From the NCBI RefSeq assembly GCF_013184745.1, contig NZ_JAATVU010000025.1:1-64000 (forward strand): 64,000 nucleotides of DNA. Direction: 5' to 3'. The notes below the pieces were generated by a model. It was not told the DNA's origin. It did not search any database and worked only from the letters and a program-made list of their open reading frames with translations. Shown one piece after another: positions 17,284-26,356 of the stretch. The DNA comes from Mangrovicoccus sp. HB161399. Its GTDB lineage: Bacteria > Pseudomonadota > Alphaproteobacteria > Rhodobacterales > Rhodobacteraceae. A program made the position numbers and the translations under genes. Position 1 is the first letter of the stretch; each line of letters starts with the position of its first letter.

Positions 17284-19629
17284 TTGGACCAGACCGCCGA
17301 CCGCATCGCCCGCTCCATTGCCTCGGAAATCAGCGCCACGCCGAAGCAGGTCGCGGCGGCGGTGGAGCTGCTCGACGGCGGCGCGACCGTGCCCTTCGTC
17401 GCCCGCTACCGCAAGGAAGTCACCGGCGGGCTCGACGACACCCAGCTGCGCACCCTGTCGGAACGGCTCGACTACCTCCGCGAACTGGAGGCCCGCCGCG
17501 CGACGATCCTCAGCTCCATCGACGGGCAGGGCAAGCTGACGCCGGATCTGGCCCGTGCCGTGGCTGGCGCCGAGACCAAGGCCGCGCTCGAGGACATCTA
17601 CCTGCCCTACAAGCCCAAGCGCCGCACCAAGGCGATGATCGCGCGCGAAAACGGGCTGGAGCCGCTGCTGGAGGCGATCCGCGGCAACCGCGGCGCCGAT
17701 CCCGAGGCGCTGGCCGCGGGCTACATCACCGAGGCGGTGCCGGGCACCAAGGAAGCGCTGAACGGCGCCCGCGACATCATCGTCGAGGAGCTGTCCGAGA
17801 ATGCCAACCTGCTGGGCCGGCTGCGCGACTTCATGCGGGCCGAGGCCGACATCTCGGCGGCGGTGGTGCCGGGCAAGGAGGCCGAGGGGGCCAAGTTCTC
17901 CGACTATTTCGACCACCGCGAGAAGTGGAAGGACATCCCCTCGCACCGCGCGCTGGCGATCCTGCGCGCCGCCGCCGAAGAGGTGGTGACGCTGTCCATC
18001 GCGCCCGATCCCGAGACCGGTGCCGACCGCGCCACCGGCATCATCGCCGCCGAAATCGGCATCCGGGGCGATGCGCCCGGCGACAAGTGGCTGCAGAAGG
18101 CGGCAGGCTGGACCTGGCGGGTGAAGCTCGGCCTGTCGATGTACATGGACCTGCTCGGCGAGGTGCGGACCCGCGCCCATGACGAGGCGATCCAGGTTTT
18201 CGCGCGCAACCTCAAGGACCTGCTTCTGGCGGCGCCTGCCGGCCCGAAGGCGGTCCTGGGCCTCGATCCGGGGATCCGCACCGGCGTCAAGGCCGCCGTG
18301 GTCGACGCGACCGGCAAGCTGCTGGACACCGCCACGATCTACCCGTTCCAGCCGAAGAACGACGTGCGCGGCGCGCAGACCGCGATCCTCGACCTGGTCA
18401 GCCGCCATGGCGTGCAGCTCATTGCCATCGGCAACGGCACGGCGAGCCGCGAGACCGAGCGGCTGGTCGCCGACACGCTGCGCATCCTGCCCGAGCGGCT
18501 GGCGAAGCCCACCAAGGTGGTGGTCTCCGAGGCCGGGGCGTCGGTGTACTCGGCATCCGAAATGGCGGCGAAGGAATTCCCGCAGCTCGACGTGTCGCTC
18601 CGCGGCGCGGTGTCGATTGCCCGCCGGTTGCAGGACCCGCTGGCCGAGCTGGTGAAGATCGAGCCGAAGGCGATCGGCGTCGGCCAGTACCAGCATGACG
18701 TGGACCAGCGCAGGCTCGCCAAGACGCTGGAGGCCGTGGTCGAGGACGCGGTGAACGCGGTCGGGGTCGACCTGAACACGGCCTCCGCGCCGCTGCTGTC
18801 GCATGTCGCCGGGCTGGGTCCGCGGCTCGCCGAGGCGATCGTGGCGCATCGCGACGCCAACGGGGCGTTTGCCTCGCGCAAGGCGCTGCTGAAGGTCGCC
18901 GGTCTCGGTCCCAAGGCCTTCGAGCAATGCGCGGGCTTCCTGCGCATCCAGGGCGGCAGCGAGCCGCTCGATGCCTCTGCCGTGCATCCGGAGGCCTATG
19001 GCGTGGCGCGCAAGATCGTCGCCGCCTGCGGCCGCGACCTGCGGTCGATCATGGCCGATCCGGCGGCGCTGAAGGGCCTGCGCGCGCAGGATTTCGTCGA
19101 TGCGGAATTCGGCCTGCCGACGGTGCGGGACATCCTGGCGGAACTGGAGAAGCCCGGCCGCGACCCGCGCCCCAGCTTCAAGACCGCGAGCTTCGCGGAC
19201 GGGGTGGAGGACATCAAGGACCTCAAGCCCGGCATGCGGCTGGAAGGGACGGTGACCAACGTGGCGGCCTTCGGTGCCTTCGTCGATATCGGCGTGCACC
19301 AGGACGGGCTGGTCCATGTCAGCCAGCTGGCCGACCGTTTCGTCAAGGATCCGCATGAAGTGGTGAAGGCGGGGCAGATCGTGCAGGTGACGGTGACGGA
19401 GGTGGACGTTCCGCGCAAGCGCATCGGCCTGTCGATGAAGAAGGACGGGGGCGCCTCGGCGCGCGAGGACCGCAATGCCCGCGGCCCGGGCAAGTCCGGC
19501 GGTCCGCGCGGCGATGGACCCAAGGGCGGCGGACCCCGCGGCGGCAAGGCCGGGCCGAAGGGCAAGCCGCAGGAGAGCACGGGCGCATTCGGCGCGGCGC
19601 TGATGGACGCGATGAAGAAGAAACGCTGA
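17284..19629 (+). CDS. tex: Tex-family transcription accessory protein
   Basis: A 781-residue RNA-binding protein. It has an N-terminal Tex helical region, then a YqgF/RNase H-like domain starting near VLGLDPGIRTGVKAAVVD, helix-hairpin-helix repeats (LLSHVAGLGPRLAEAIVAHRD and LLKVAGLGPKAFEQ), and an S1 domain near residues 640-715 (GMRLEGTVTNVAAFGAFVDIGVHQDGLVH). A Gly/Lys-rich basic tail follows. Tex proteins bind nucleic acid and affect transcription and stress tolerance. The start is TTG, supported by AGGAGG 7 bases before it and by conservation of the N-terminus. A hairpin terminator shared with convergent argE follows the stop. Confidence 0.94.
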   Translation: MDQTADRIARSIASEISATPKQVAAAVELLDGGATVPFVARYRKEVTGGLDDTQLRTLSERLDYLRELEARRATILSSIDGQGKLTPDLARAVAGAETKAALEDIYLPYKPKRRTKAMIARENGLEPLLEAIRGNRGADPEALAAGYITEAVPGTKEALNGARDIIVEELSENANLLGRLRDFMRAEADISAAVVPGKEAEGAKFSDYFDHREKWKDIPSHRALAILRAAAEEVVTLSIAPDPETGADRATGIIAAEIGIRGDAPGDKWLQKAAGWTWRVKLGLSMYMDLLGEVRTRAHDEAIQVFARNLKDLLLAAPAGPKAVLGLDPGIRTGVKAAVVDATGKLLDTATIYPFQPKNDVRGAQTAILDLVSRHGVQLIAIGNGTASRETERLVADTLRILPERLAKPTKVVVSEAGASVYSASEMAAKEFPQLDVSLRGAVSIARRLQDPLAELVKIEPKAIGVGQYQHDVDQRRLAKTLEAVVEDAVNAVGVDLNTASAPLLSHVAGLGPRLAEAIVAHRDANGAFASRKALLKVAGLGPKAFEQCAGFLRIQGGSEPLDASAVHPEAYGVARKIVAACGRDLRSIMADPAALKGLRAQDFVDAEFGLPTVRDILAELEKPGRDPRPSFKTASFADGVEDIKDLKPGMRLEGTVTNVAAFGAFVDIGVHQDGLVHVSQLADRFVKDPHEVVKAGQIVQVTVTEVDVPRKRIGLSMKKDGGASAREDRNARGPGKSGGPRGDGPKGGGPRGGKAGPKGKPQESTGAFGAALMDAMKKKR

Positions 19630-19685
19630 CCCCTTGCCGCGGCGCGGATGGTCGCCGCGGGCCCGACTCGGCTGCCCGCGGAAAG

Positions 19686-19714
19686 AAGGCCCGACGGCAG
19701 CCGGGTCGGGCCTT
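19686..19714. terminator. terminator between tex and argE
   Basis: The perfect 10-bp arms AAGGCCCGAC and GTCGGGCCTT surround a 9-base loop between two convergent genes. The A pair on one side and T pair on the other allow it to act in both directions. Confidence 0.7.
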
Positions 19715-19743
19715 CCTGTCCCTCCGGCGGTGTTCCGGGGATG

Positions 19744-20835
19744 TCAGGCGAGGCGGGCGAGGAGCCTGCGGCAGGCCTCCAGCTCGGAGACGGCGATCGA
19801 CTCGTCGGGCTGGTGGCCGTCCTTCATCGTTCCCGGGCCGCAGACCACGGTCGGGATTCCCAGCCCGGCGAAGAACCCGGCCTCCGTGCCGTAGGCGACC
19901 TTGATCGGCCGCGGATCGGGCAGCAGGGCCGCCAGAGCCGCAATGGCCGGGTCGGCGGGATCGGCGGCGAGGCCCGGATAGCTGCCGGTTTCCGCGATGC
20001 CGATGCCCTCGGGCAGGCCCTCTGCGATGCGCGCGAGGATCTCCGGGGCGGTTTCCTCGGCGAGGTGGCGGATCTCGAATGCCACTTCGGCCAGTTCCGG
20101 CACCATGTTCAGCGCCACGCCGCCCGACATCTTCCCGGCATGCACGGTCGAGCATGGCATGTCATAGGCGGCATCCTGCGCGCCCCCGCGCATCAGCCGG
20201 TCCTGCTCTCGCCTCAGTGCGCCGATCAGGTCGCAGGCCAGATGCAGCGCGTTGGCGAAATTCGGTGCCATCGCCGAATGGCCGGGCTCGCCGCGGCAGG
20301 TGGCGAGGTAGCTCGCCTTGCCTTTGTGGCCGGTGCAGAGCCGCATCGAGGTCGGCTCGCCGACGAGGCAGAGCTCGGGCCGCCCCAGCACCGGGATCAC
20401 GCGGCCGATCATCTCCGGGATGCCCTTGCAGCCGATCTCCTCGTCCCAGCTCAGCGCAATCATCACCGGGCGCGACGGAGGCGCCGCCTTCAGACGTCCG
20501 GCCAGCGCCAGAGCGCAGGCGAGGAAGCCCTTCATGTCGGTGGCGCCGCGTCCCACCAGCCGGTCGCCGCGCTGGGCCAGCACGAAGGGATCGGTGGTCC
20601 AGCTCTGCCCCGCCACCGGCACGACGTCGCTATGCGCCGACAGCAGCACGCCGCCCGGGCCGTCGCCGAGGCGTGCCAGCAGCCCGGCCTTGGTGCCGCA
20701 GGAAGACGGCACGCGGGTGACGGCAAAGCCGCAGTCCTCCAGGCAGTCCGAGACCCAGGAGATCATCTCCAGGTTCGGGCCGTTGGTGACCGTCGGGAAA
20801 GCGACGAGGCGGGCGAGCAGCTCGGTTTCGGTCAT
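19744..20835 (-). CDS. ArgE-like M20 deacetylase
   Basis: A 363-residue M20 metallohydrolase. The metal ligands are visible as HSD (68-70), Asp100 in GRGATDMKG, and the Glu pair in WDEEIGCKG (132-133); GEPT follows. It is most like acetylornithine deacetylase (ArgE), which removes the acetyl group from N-acetylornithine. It is the last gene of a catabolic operon with a polyamine-type transporter and an amidohydrolase, and overlaps the latter by 4 bp. It may therefore act on an imported N-acyl amine or amino acid instead of in arginine synthesis. The substrate is inferred from context only. Confidence 0.85.
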   Translation of the reverse strand: MTETELLARLVAFPTVTNGPNLEMISWVSDCLEDCGFAVTRVPSSCGTKAGLLARLGDGPGGVLLSAHSDVVPVAGQSWTTDPFVLAQRGDRLVGRGATDMKGFLACALALAGRLKAAPPSRPVMIALSWDEEIGCKGIPEMIGRVIPVLGRPELCLVGEPTSMRLCTGHKGKASYLATCRGEPGHSAMAPNFANALHLACDLIGALRREQDRLMRGGAQDAAYDMPCSTVHAGKMSGGVALNMVPELAEVAFEIRHLAEETAPEILARIAEGLPEGIGIAETGSYPGLAADPADPAIAALAALLPDPRPIKVAYGTEAGFFAGLGIPTVVCGPGTMKDGHQPDESIAVSELEACRRLLARLA

Positions 20836-22445
20836 GGCAGGGCCTCATGGGTGATCTCGCCGCCGCAGACGGTCAGCGCCGCGCGGCAGGCCTCCGGGCC
20901 CGCGGCCAGCCCGGCCGGATCGCCTTCGAGCAGGACGAGGTCGGCCGCCATGCCGGGAGCGAGCCGGCCGCGGCTGCCCTCGGCATGCAGCGCATGGGCG
21001 CCGCCCGCGGCATAGGCCGCCAGCACGTCTGCCAGCGGCAGGCGCTGGTCGGGCACGCCGTCGGCCCAGGGTTCGCGGGCGAGGGCGGAATGGATTGCGT
21101 TGAAGGGCGAGAGCGGCGCTGTCGGCCAGTCGGTGCCGAAGGCGAGCGGCACGCCCGAAGCAGAGATCGCCGCCCAGGGGAAGGTGTCGCCCCAGCGGTC
21201 GCGTCCCATGATCGAGACGGTCGGTTCCAGCGGCAGCCCGCTCGACCCCGGCGGGTGCACGGGCTGCATCGACGCGGTGACGCCGAGGCTGCGCAGGCGT
21301 GGCAGGTCACCGGAATGCAGCATGTCGATATGCTCGACCCGGTGGCGGGAGTCGCGGCGGCCGTTGGCGCGCTGTGCCGCCTCGTAGCCGTCGAGCACCG
21401 CGCGCACCGCGCCGTCGCCGACCGCATGGGTCTGCAGCTGCAGGCCGCGGGCATCCGCCGCGATGCAGATCTCCGCGAAGCGTCCGGGCGGGAAAAGCGG
21501 TTCCGAGCGGAAGCCGGGGCGGCCGGGATAGTCGTCGGTCCGGAACGCGGTCCAGGTGTCGAAGACGCCGTCCATGAACATCTTGATCCGGCCGAAGCTG
21601 AGCCGGCCCACGGGCGTGCGGCAGGCGGCGTCGATCAGTTCCGCGACGCGGGCGTCGCCGTGATCCGGCGCGACGGTCATCGGCAGCGAAACGCGGACCG
21701 GCAGGTCTCCGGCCGCGGCCATCTCCGCCAGCAGGTCGGCCAGATAGAGGCTGCCATCCATCATCGCGACCGAGGTGATGCCGAAGCGGGCGCATTCCGC
21801 CATCGCGGCCGCAAGCGCGGCGCGGTCATGGGAGCGGGCGGCGGCATCGGCTGCCGGGGGCTCGCGGCCGATCAGGCCCAGCCCCTCGCGGCCGCCGCTG
21901 GCGGCATGGCGCTGCACCAGCCCCATCGCCTCGAATTCCTGCAGCTCGCCATTGGGCAGCCCGTCGGCGCCGAGGATCGCGCCGGGAACCTCCGGCACGG
22001 CCTCCGTCAGCCCGGCGAGGCGCAGGGCGGCGGTATTGGCCCAGGCGCAGTGCCAGTCGACCGAGGTCATCAGCAAGGGCCGGTCCGGACAGATGCGGTC
22101 GAGGCGGTGGCGGTCCGGGCGGGTGCCTGGGCCGAAAATGTCGTAATTCGCCGACCAGCAGCAGAGCACCGGATCGGCATCGCGCCCCTGCGCGTGGGTG
22201 GCCAGGGCGGCGCGGAAGGCGTCCTCGCCCTTCACGTCCAGCAGGTTCAGCTGGCCGAGCGCCACGCCGCCGGTCAGCAGGTGCAGATGGCTGTCGATCA
22301 GCCCGGGCAGCAGGAACAGGCCGCGCCCGTCGATTGCGCGCGAGCCGGGGACGGGGGCCGGGACGATCAGCCCGTCCTCCATGGCGACGGAGATCTCCGC
22401 GCCGGTGAGCGGATCGGTGGCGCCGGTGATGTGAAGGGGGGGCAT
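20832..22445 (-). CDS. YtcJ-like amidohydrolase (Amidohydro_3)
   Basis: A 537-residue member of the amidohydrolase superfamily, Amidohydro_3 group. Metal-binding motifs are GLIDSHLHL near residue 50, LQTHAVGDGAVRAVLDGYE, HRVEHIDML, and GTDWPTAPLSPFNAIHSA near the C-terminal end. Family members hydrolyse amide bonds such as formamides, but most, like E. coli/Bacillus YtcJ types, have no known substrate. No signal peptide is seen, so it is cytoplasmic. The frame is open far upstream, but the ATG at 22445 begins the conserved protein. It overlaps the downstream deacetylase by 4 bp (ATGA) and follows the transporter's binding-protein gene by 56 bp. Confidence 0.85.
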   Translation of the reverse strand: MPPLHITGATDPLTGAEISVAMEDGLIVPAPVPGSRAIDGRGLFLLPGLIDSHLHLLTGGVALGQLNLLDVKGEDAFRAALATHAQGRDADPVLCCWSANYDIFGPGTRPDRHRLDRICPDRPLLMTSVDWHCAWANTAALRLAGLTEAVPEVPGAILGADGLPNGELQEFEAMGLVQRHAASGGREGLGLIGREPPAADAAARSHDRAALAAAMAECARFGITSVAMMDGSLYLADLLAEMAAAGDLPVRVSLPMTVAPDHGDARVAELIDAACRTPVGRLSFGRIKMFMDGVFDTWTAFRTDDYPGRPGFRSEPLFPPGRFAEICIAADARGLQLQTHAVGDGAVRAVLDGYEAAQRANGRRDSRHRVEHIDMLHSGDLPRLRSLGVTASMQPVHPPGSSGLPLEPTVSIMGRDRWGDTFPWAAISASGVPLAFGTDWPTAPLSPFNAIHSALAREPWADGVPDQRLPLADVLAAYAAGGAHALHAEGSRGRLAPGMAADLVLLEGDPAGLAAGPEACRAALTVCGGEITHEALP

Positions 22446-22501
22446 GGGGTCTTCCGGAAGGTCGAGGCTCCGCCCCGGGGCGGGGGCGGAGCCGGGCCAG
22501 A

Positions 22502-23515
22502 TTACTGCAGCAGGTCGGTCCAGACCTTGGTCACCAGGTCCTGGGCGGCGGGCGAGCAGGCCTTGGAGAACTGGACCGGCACGGTCGGGAACAGCTCGGG
22601 CGCGTTCTCGGGCGTGTATTTCGCCTGTGATTCGTCGATCTTCACCGGTGCCGAATGGGCGTAGTAGTTGTACTGGATCGTGGCGTTCTCTTCGGTCGAC
22701 ATGAACTCGATGAACTTCTTCGCCAGTTCGACATTCGCCGCCCCCTTCGGCACGACATAGCTGTCGAGCCAGCCGACCAGGCCTTCCTTCGGCATGGCGT
22801 ATTCCAGGTTCGCGCCGGCATCGCGGGTGCGCAGCACGTTGCCGTCCCACCAGAAATGCGCCGCGACCTCGCCCGAGCCCAGGCGGTTCTCGATGTTGTC
22901 CGACGAATAGGCGGCGACGAAGGGCTTCTGCGCCATCAGCAGGTCATAGACCTTCTTCATCTCGGACTTGTCCTCCGAGCAGAAGGGCACGCCCAGGTAC
23001 AGCTCGGCCGCGCCGACGACCTCGTCGGGGTAGGACAGCGAGGCGATCTTGCCCTGCAGGGATTCCGGCGGCTCGAAATAGACCGACCAGCTGTCCACCG
23101 GGCCGTCATAGAGGTCGCGGTTCACGGCGAAGCCGGCGGTGCCGTAGGCCATCGGGATCGAGTAGTCGTTCTCGGGGTCCCACCACTGGCCCTTCCAGCG
23201 TTCGTCGACGGCGCCGTAGGCGGCCAGGTCCTTGGCGTCGATGTCTTCCAGCAGGCCCTCGTCGATCATGATCTTCACGAAGTGCTGGGAGGGCGTGACG
23301 ATGTCGTAGCCCGAGGCGCCTGCCTGCAGCTTGGTCAGCGCATCCTCGTTCGAATTGAAGCCGTCGAGGTTGACCGTGGCGCCGGTCTCGGCCTCGAACT
23401 TCTCGATCAGCTCGGGGGCGATGGAGTCGGACCAGTAATAGATGTTCAGCTCGTCCGCGAAGGCCGGGGCGGCGAGGCAGAGCATCGCGGTGCCGGTCAG
23501 CAGGGTCTTTTTCAT
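22502..23515 (-). CDS. polyamine-type ABC transporter substrate-binding protein
   Basis: A 337-residue periplasmic binding protein with signal peptide MKKTLLTGTAMLCLAAPAFA. The mature part begins DELNIYYWSDSIAPELIEKFEAETGATV, typical of PotD/PotF. GYDIVTPSQHFVKIMIDEGLLE and IPMAYGTAGFAVNRD are further family blocks, and the Asp/Glu and Trp residues of the polyamine site are plausible (WWDGN, YVVPKGAANVELAKKFIEF). The ligand is probably a polyamine or another cationic amine, but family members also bind other compounds. AGGAG lies upstream of the ATG. It is the fourth transporter gene in an ATPase-permease-permease-binding protein order. Confidence 0.9.
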   Translation of the reverse strand: MKKTLLTGTAMLCLAAPAFADELNIYYWSDSIAPELIEKFEAETGATVNLDGFNSNEDALTKLQAGASGYDIVTPSQHFVKIMIDEGLLEDIDAKDLAAYGAVDERWKGQWWDPENDYSIPMAYGTAGFAVNRDLYDGPVDSWSVYFEPPESLQGKIASLSYPDEVVGAAELYLGVPFCSEDKSEMKKVYDLLMAQKPFVAAYSSDNIENRLGSGEVAAHFWWDGNVLRTRDAGANLEYAMPKEGLVGWLDSYVVPKGAANVELAKKFIEFMSTEENATIQYNYYAHSAPVKIDESQAKYTPENAPELFPTVPVQFSKACSPAAQDLVTKVWTDLLQ

Positions 23516-23550
23516 GGGAGGTCTCCTGTTGGATCGTTTGTGGTTATGGA

Positions 23551-24357
23551 TCAGATGTCGCGCCGCATGGCCCGCGCGCTGGCCAGCAGCGCGATGGTGG
23601 CGATGACCAGCGAGGCCAGGATCAAGAGCGTCGAGATGGCGTTCAGCTCGGGCGTGGTGCCGCGCTTGATCAAGGCGAAGATGTAGACGGGCAGGGTGGT
23701 GGTGCCGCCCGAGTTCAGCATGTTCGAGGTGATGAAGTCGTCCATCGACATGACGAAGGCCAGCATGGCGCCCGCGAAGACCCCCGGCGCGATCAGCGGC
23801 AGCGTCACCCGCCGGAAGGCGGTGAAGGGCGGGGCGTAGAGATCCTGCGCGGCCTCCTCGAAGTCCCGGCTCATCCCCTGCAGGCGGGCGCGGATCGGCA
23901 GGAAGGCGAAGGGCGTGCAGAAGGCCATGTGCGCCAGCGTCAGCTTCAGCATGCCGTTGGCGATGCCGAGCTGCGAGAAAAGGATCAGCACGGCGACGGC
24001 GACGACGATCTCGGGCAGCATCAGCGGCAGGTTCACCACCACCTCGGAGAGCCGGTAGACGCCTTTCGCCGGCGCGCGGCTCAGCACCATGGCGGCGGCG
24101 AGCGCGATCAGCGTGGCGCCGGTGGTCGCGATGACCGCGACGGTCAGCGAGACCTGCAGCGCGTCCATCAGCGCGGTGTTGGCAAGGGCGGCCGCGTACC
24201 ATTCGGTGGAGAAGCCGGTCCAGACCGAGACCAGGCGGTTCTGGTTGAACGAGAAGCCGATCACCACCGCGATGGGCAGGTAGAGCCAGAGGAAGAAGAC
24301 GACGGTCAGCAGCCGCGCGCCGGGATAGCGGCGGATGTCGTGGGCATGGTCGCTCAT
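23551..24357 (-). CDS. polyamine-type ABC transporter permease (PotC/PotI-like)
   Basis: A 268-residue inner-membrane permease with six membrane segments. The EAA cytoplasmic loop reads EEAAQDLYAPPFTAFRRVTLPLIAPG, and the family ending FVMSMDDFITSNMLNSGGTTTLPVYIFA is clear. It pairs with the other permease to form the channel of the importer. Its ATG at 24357 overlaps the stop of the upstream permease by 4 bp (ATGA). The frame runs on upstream but is noncoding there. Confidence 0.92.
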   Translation of the reverse strand: MSDHAHDIRRYPGARLLTVVFFLWLYLPIAVVIGFSFNQNRLVSVWTGFSTEWYAAALANTALMDALQVSLTVAVIATTGATLIALAAAMVLSRAPAKGVYRLSEVVVNLPLMLPEIVVAVAVLILFSQLGIANGMLKLTLAHMAFCTPFAFLPIRARLQGMSRDFEEAAQDLYAPPFTAFRRVTLPLIAPGVFAGAMLAFVMSMDDFITSNMLNSGGTTTLPVYIFALIKRGTTPELNAISTLLILASLVIATIALLASARAMRRDI

Positions 24358-25244
24358 GCGGCGGCCTCCTTGCCGGCCGATGCCGCGCGGCGGGCATTCA
24401 GGATCAGGACGATGACGACGAGCGCCATCAGCACCATGGCGACGGCGGCGCCGAAGGGCCAGTTGCGGCCGCCGCCGAACTGGGTCTGGATCAGCGTGCC
24501 CATCATCATCTGCTTGCCGCCGCCGAGCAGCATGGGTTCGAGCACGGTGCCGATGGCGGGGACGAAGACCAGGATCGCGCCGGCCGAAAGCCCCGGCCAG
24601 GTCAGCGGCAGGATCACCCGCCGCAGCGTGGTCCAGCGGTTGCCGTAGAGGTCGTGCGACGCCTCCAGCAGCGCCGGGTCGAGCTTCTCGATGGCGGCAT
24701 AGACGGGCAGCACCATCAGCGGGATGTAGCTGTAGACCATGCCGGTCAGCATCGCGCCGGGGGTGAAGAGGAACGTGTCGACATCGCCGCCGCCGAGGAG
24801 CTTCCACGCCTTTTCGGCCAGGCCCTCGTTGCCGAGGATGATCAGCCAGGCATAGACGCGGACGATCATCGACACCCAGAAGGGCAGGGTGACGAGATAG
24901 ACCAGCAGCGGCTTCCAGTTCTCGCGGGCATTGGCGATCACGTAGGCGACCGGCACGGAGAGCGCCATGCAGATCGCCGTGGTGGCCAGGCCGTAGGCCA
25001 GGGTGCGGCCGATGATGGCCAGGTACTTGGGATCGAATTCCAGCTCGTCCGTCCAGCCCATGGTGAACAGGATTTCGCGGTAGCTGGAGAAGTTCAGCGC
25101 CCAGTCGAAGCCGCCATAGGGGCCGCGGTCGCCGAGGCTGACGCCCGCCACGATGCCGATGGGAATGATCAGGGTCAGCCCCATCAGCAGCCATGTCGGC
25201 GCGAGGCCCCAGAAGCGGAAGGTCTTCAGCGCCTTCATGTTCAT
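24354..25244 (-). CDS. polyamine-type ABC transporter permease (PotB/PotH-like)
   Basis: A 296-residue permease with six membrane segments. It has a long periplasmic loop near the N-terminus (GDRGPYGGFDWALNFSSYREIL) and the PotB-type block LPFWVSMIVRVYAWLIILGNEGL. The EAA loop is EASHDLYGNRWTTLRRVILPLTWPG, followed by LVFVPAIGTVLEPMLLGG. It overlaps the ATPase gene upstream and the second permease downstream by 4 bp each, so the three are translationally coupled. Confidence 0.92.
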   Translation of the reverse strand: MNMKALKTFRFWGLAPTWLLMGLTLIIPIGIVAGVSLGDRGPYGGFDWALNFSSYREILFTMGWTDELEFDPKYLAIIGRTLAYGLATTAICMALSVPVAYVIANARENWKPLLVYLVTLPFWVSMIVRVYAWLIILGNEGLAEKAWKLLGGGDVDTFLFTPGAMLTGMVYSYIPLMVLPVYAAIEKLDPALLEASHDLYGNRWTTLRRVILPLTWPGLSAGAILVFVPAIGTVLEPMLLGGGKQMMMGTLIQTQFGGGRNWPFGAAVAMVLMALVVIVLILNARRAASAGKEAAA

Positions 25245-26314
25245 CGCGCCAGCACCCTTGCGCTGTCCTCGCGGAAGCCGATGGTCACCGGCTGGCCGGG
25301 CGCGTAGCTGTCGGCATGGGACAGCGAGTTGCGGCGCGAGACGCGCAGGCTCTGTCCCGAGACATCGACGGTGTAATGGGTGTAGCCGCCCATGTAGTTG
25401 CGGCCCGACACTGTGCCTTCCAGCATCCAGCCGTCGGCCTGCGCCTCCATGCCGATCTTCTCGGGGCGCAGCGACAGGGTGGCCGGGCCGGGGCCGGTCA
25501 GGCCCTTCTGCCGGGCGGTGATCTCCAGCCCGAAGGGCGTCCGGACGCGGGCCATCTCGCCCTGGACCGAGAGCACCTCGGTTTCGATGAAATTGGTCTC
25601 GCCGATGAAATCCGCGACGAAGCGGTTCGCGGGGTCTTCGTAGATTTCCGACGGGCTGCCGATCTGCTGGATCCGTCCGTTGCCCAGGACGCAGATGCGG
25701 TCGGACATGTCGAGCGCCTCCTCCTGGTCATGGGTGACGAAGATGAAGGTGATGCCGGTCTTCTTCTGCAGGCTCCTCAATTCGTCGCGCATCGCCTGTC
25801 GCAGCTTCAGGTCGAGCGCCGAGAGCGGCTCGTCGAGCAGCAGCACCTTCGGCTCCGGCGCCAGCGCGCGGGCCAGCGCGATCCGCTGCCGCTGGCCGCC
25901 AGACAGCTGGGCGGGACGGCGCGCGGCAAAGGGCGCCATGTGCACCAGCTCCAGCATCTCGGCCACGCGGGCCTCGCGCCGCTTGCGGTCCCAGCCCAGG
26001 TTCTCCAGCCCGAAGGCGATGTTCTGCGCCAGCGTCATGTGCGGGAACAGGGCATAGCTCTGGAACACGGTGTTCACCCGCCGCTTGTGCGGCGGCAGGG
26101 TCTCGATTTCCTGCCCGGAGAGCAGGATTGCGCCCTCCGAGGGGCTTTCGAACCCGGCGATCATCCGCAGGAGCGTGGTCTTGCCGCAGCCGGAGGGACC
26201 CAGCAGCGTGAAGAACTCGTTCTCGTGGATGGTGAAGCTGACCTCGTCCAGCGCCTGGTAGGTGCCGAAACTTTTCGAGACGTTGTAGACCTCGACCGCC
26301 TTGCCGCGCGCCAT
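25241..26314 (-). CDS. polyamine-type ABC transporter ATP-binding protein (PotA/PotG-like)
   Basis: A 357-residue ATPase of the importer. Walker A is GPSGCGKT (39-46), the signature LSGGQ lies at 137-141, Walker B is LLLDEP (158-163), and the H-loop is VTHDQ. A C-terminal TOBE regulatory domain lies from about residue 275 (LSLRPEKIGM). The frame is open 13 codons further upstream, but MARGKAVEVYNVSKSFG at 26314 is the conserved start, with AGGGAA upstream. It lies 42 bp after the flavoprotein gene and overlaps the first permease by 4 bp. Confidence 0.93.
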   Translation of the reverse strand: MARGKAVEVYNVSKSFGTYQALDEVSFTIHENEFFTLLGPSGCGKTTLLRMIAGFESPSEGAILLSGQEIETLPPHKRRVNTVFQSYALFPHMTLAQNIAFGLENLGWDRKRREARVAEMLELVHMAPFAARRPAQLSGGQRQRIALARALAPEPKVLLLDEPLSALDLKLRQAMRDELRSLQKKTGITFIFVTHDQEEALDMSDRICVLGNGRIQQIGSPSEIYEDPANRFVADFIGETNFIETEVLSVQGEMARVRTPFGLEITARQKGLTGPGPATLSLRPEKIGMEAQADGWMLEGTVSGRNYMGGYTHYTVDVSGQSLRVSRRNSLSHADSYAPGQPVTIGFREDSARVLAR

Positions 26315-26356
26315 GCGTGTTTCCCTGTTCCTGTCCCGCCTTGCCGCGGGCAATCG

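Noticed and set aside
19744-20835. Biosynthetic ArgE in an arginine operon
   Set aside because: No other arginine genes are nearby; the gene overlaps an amidohydrolase at the end of a transporter operon, so a catabolic role is more likely.
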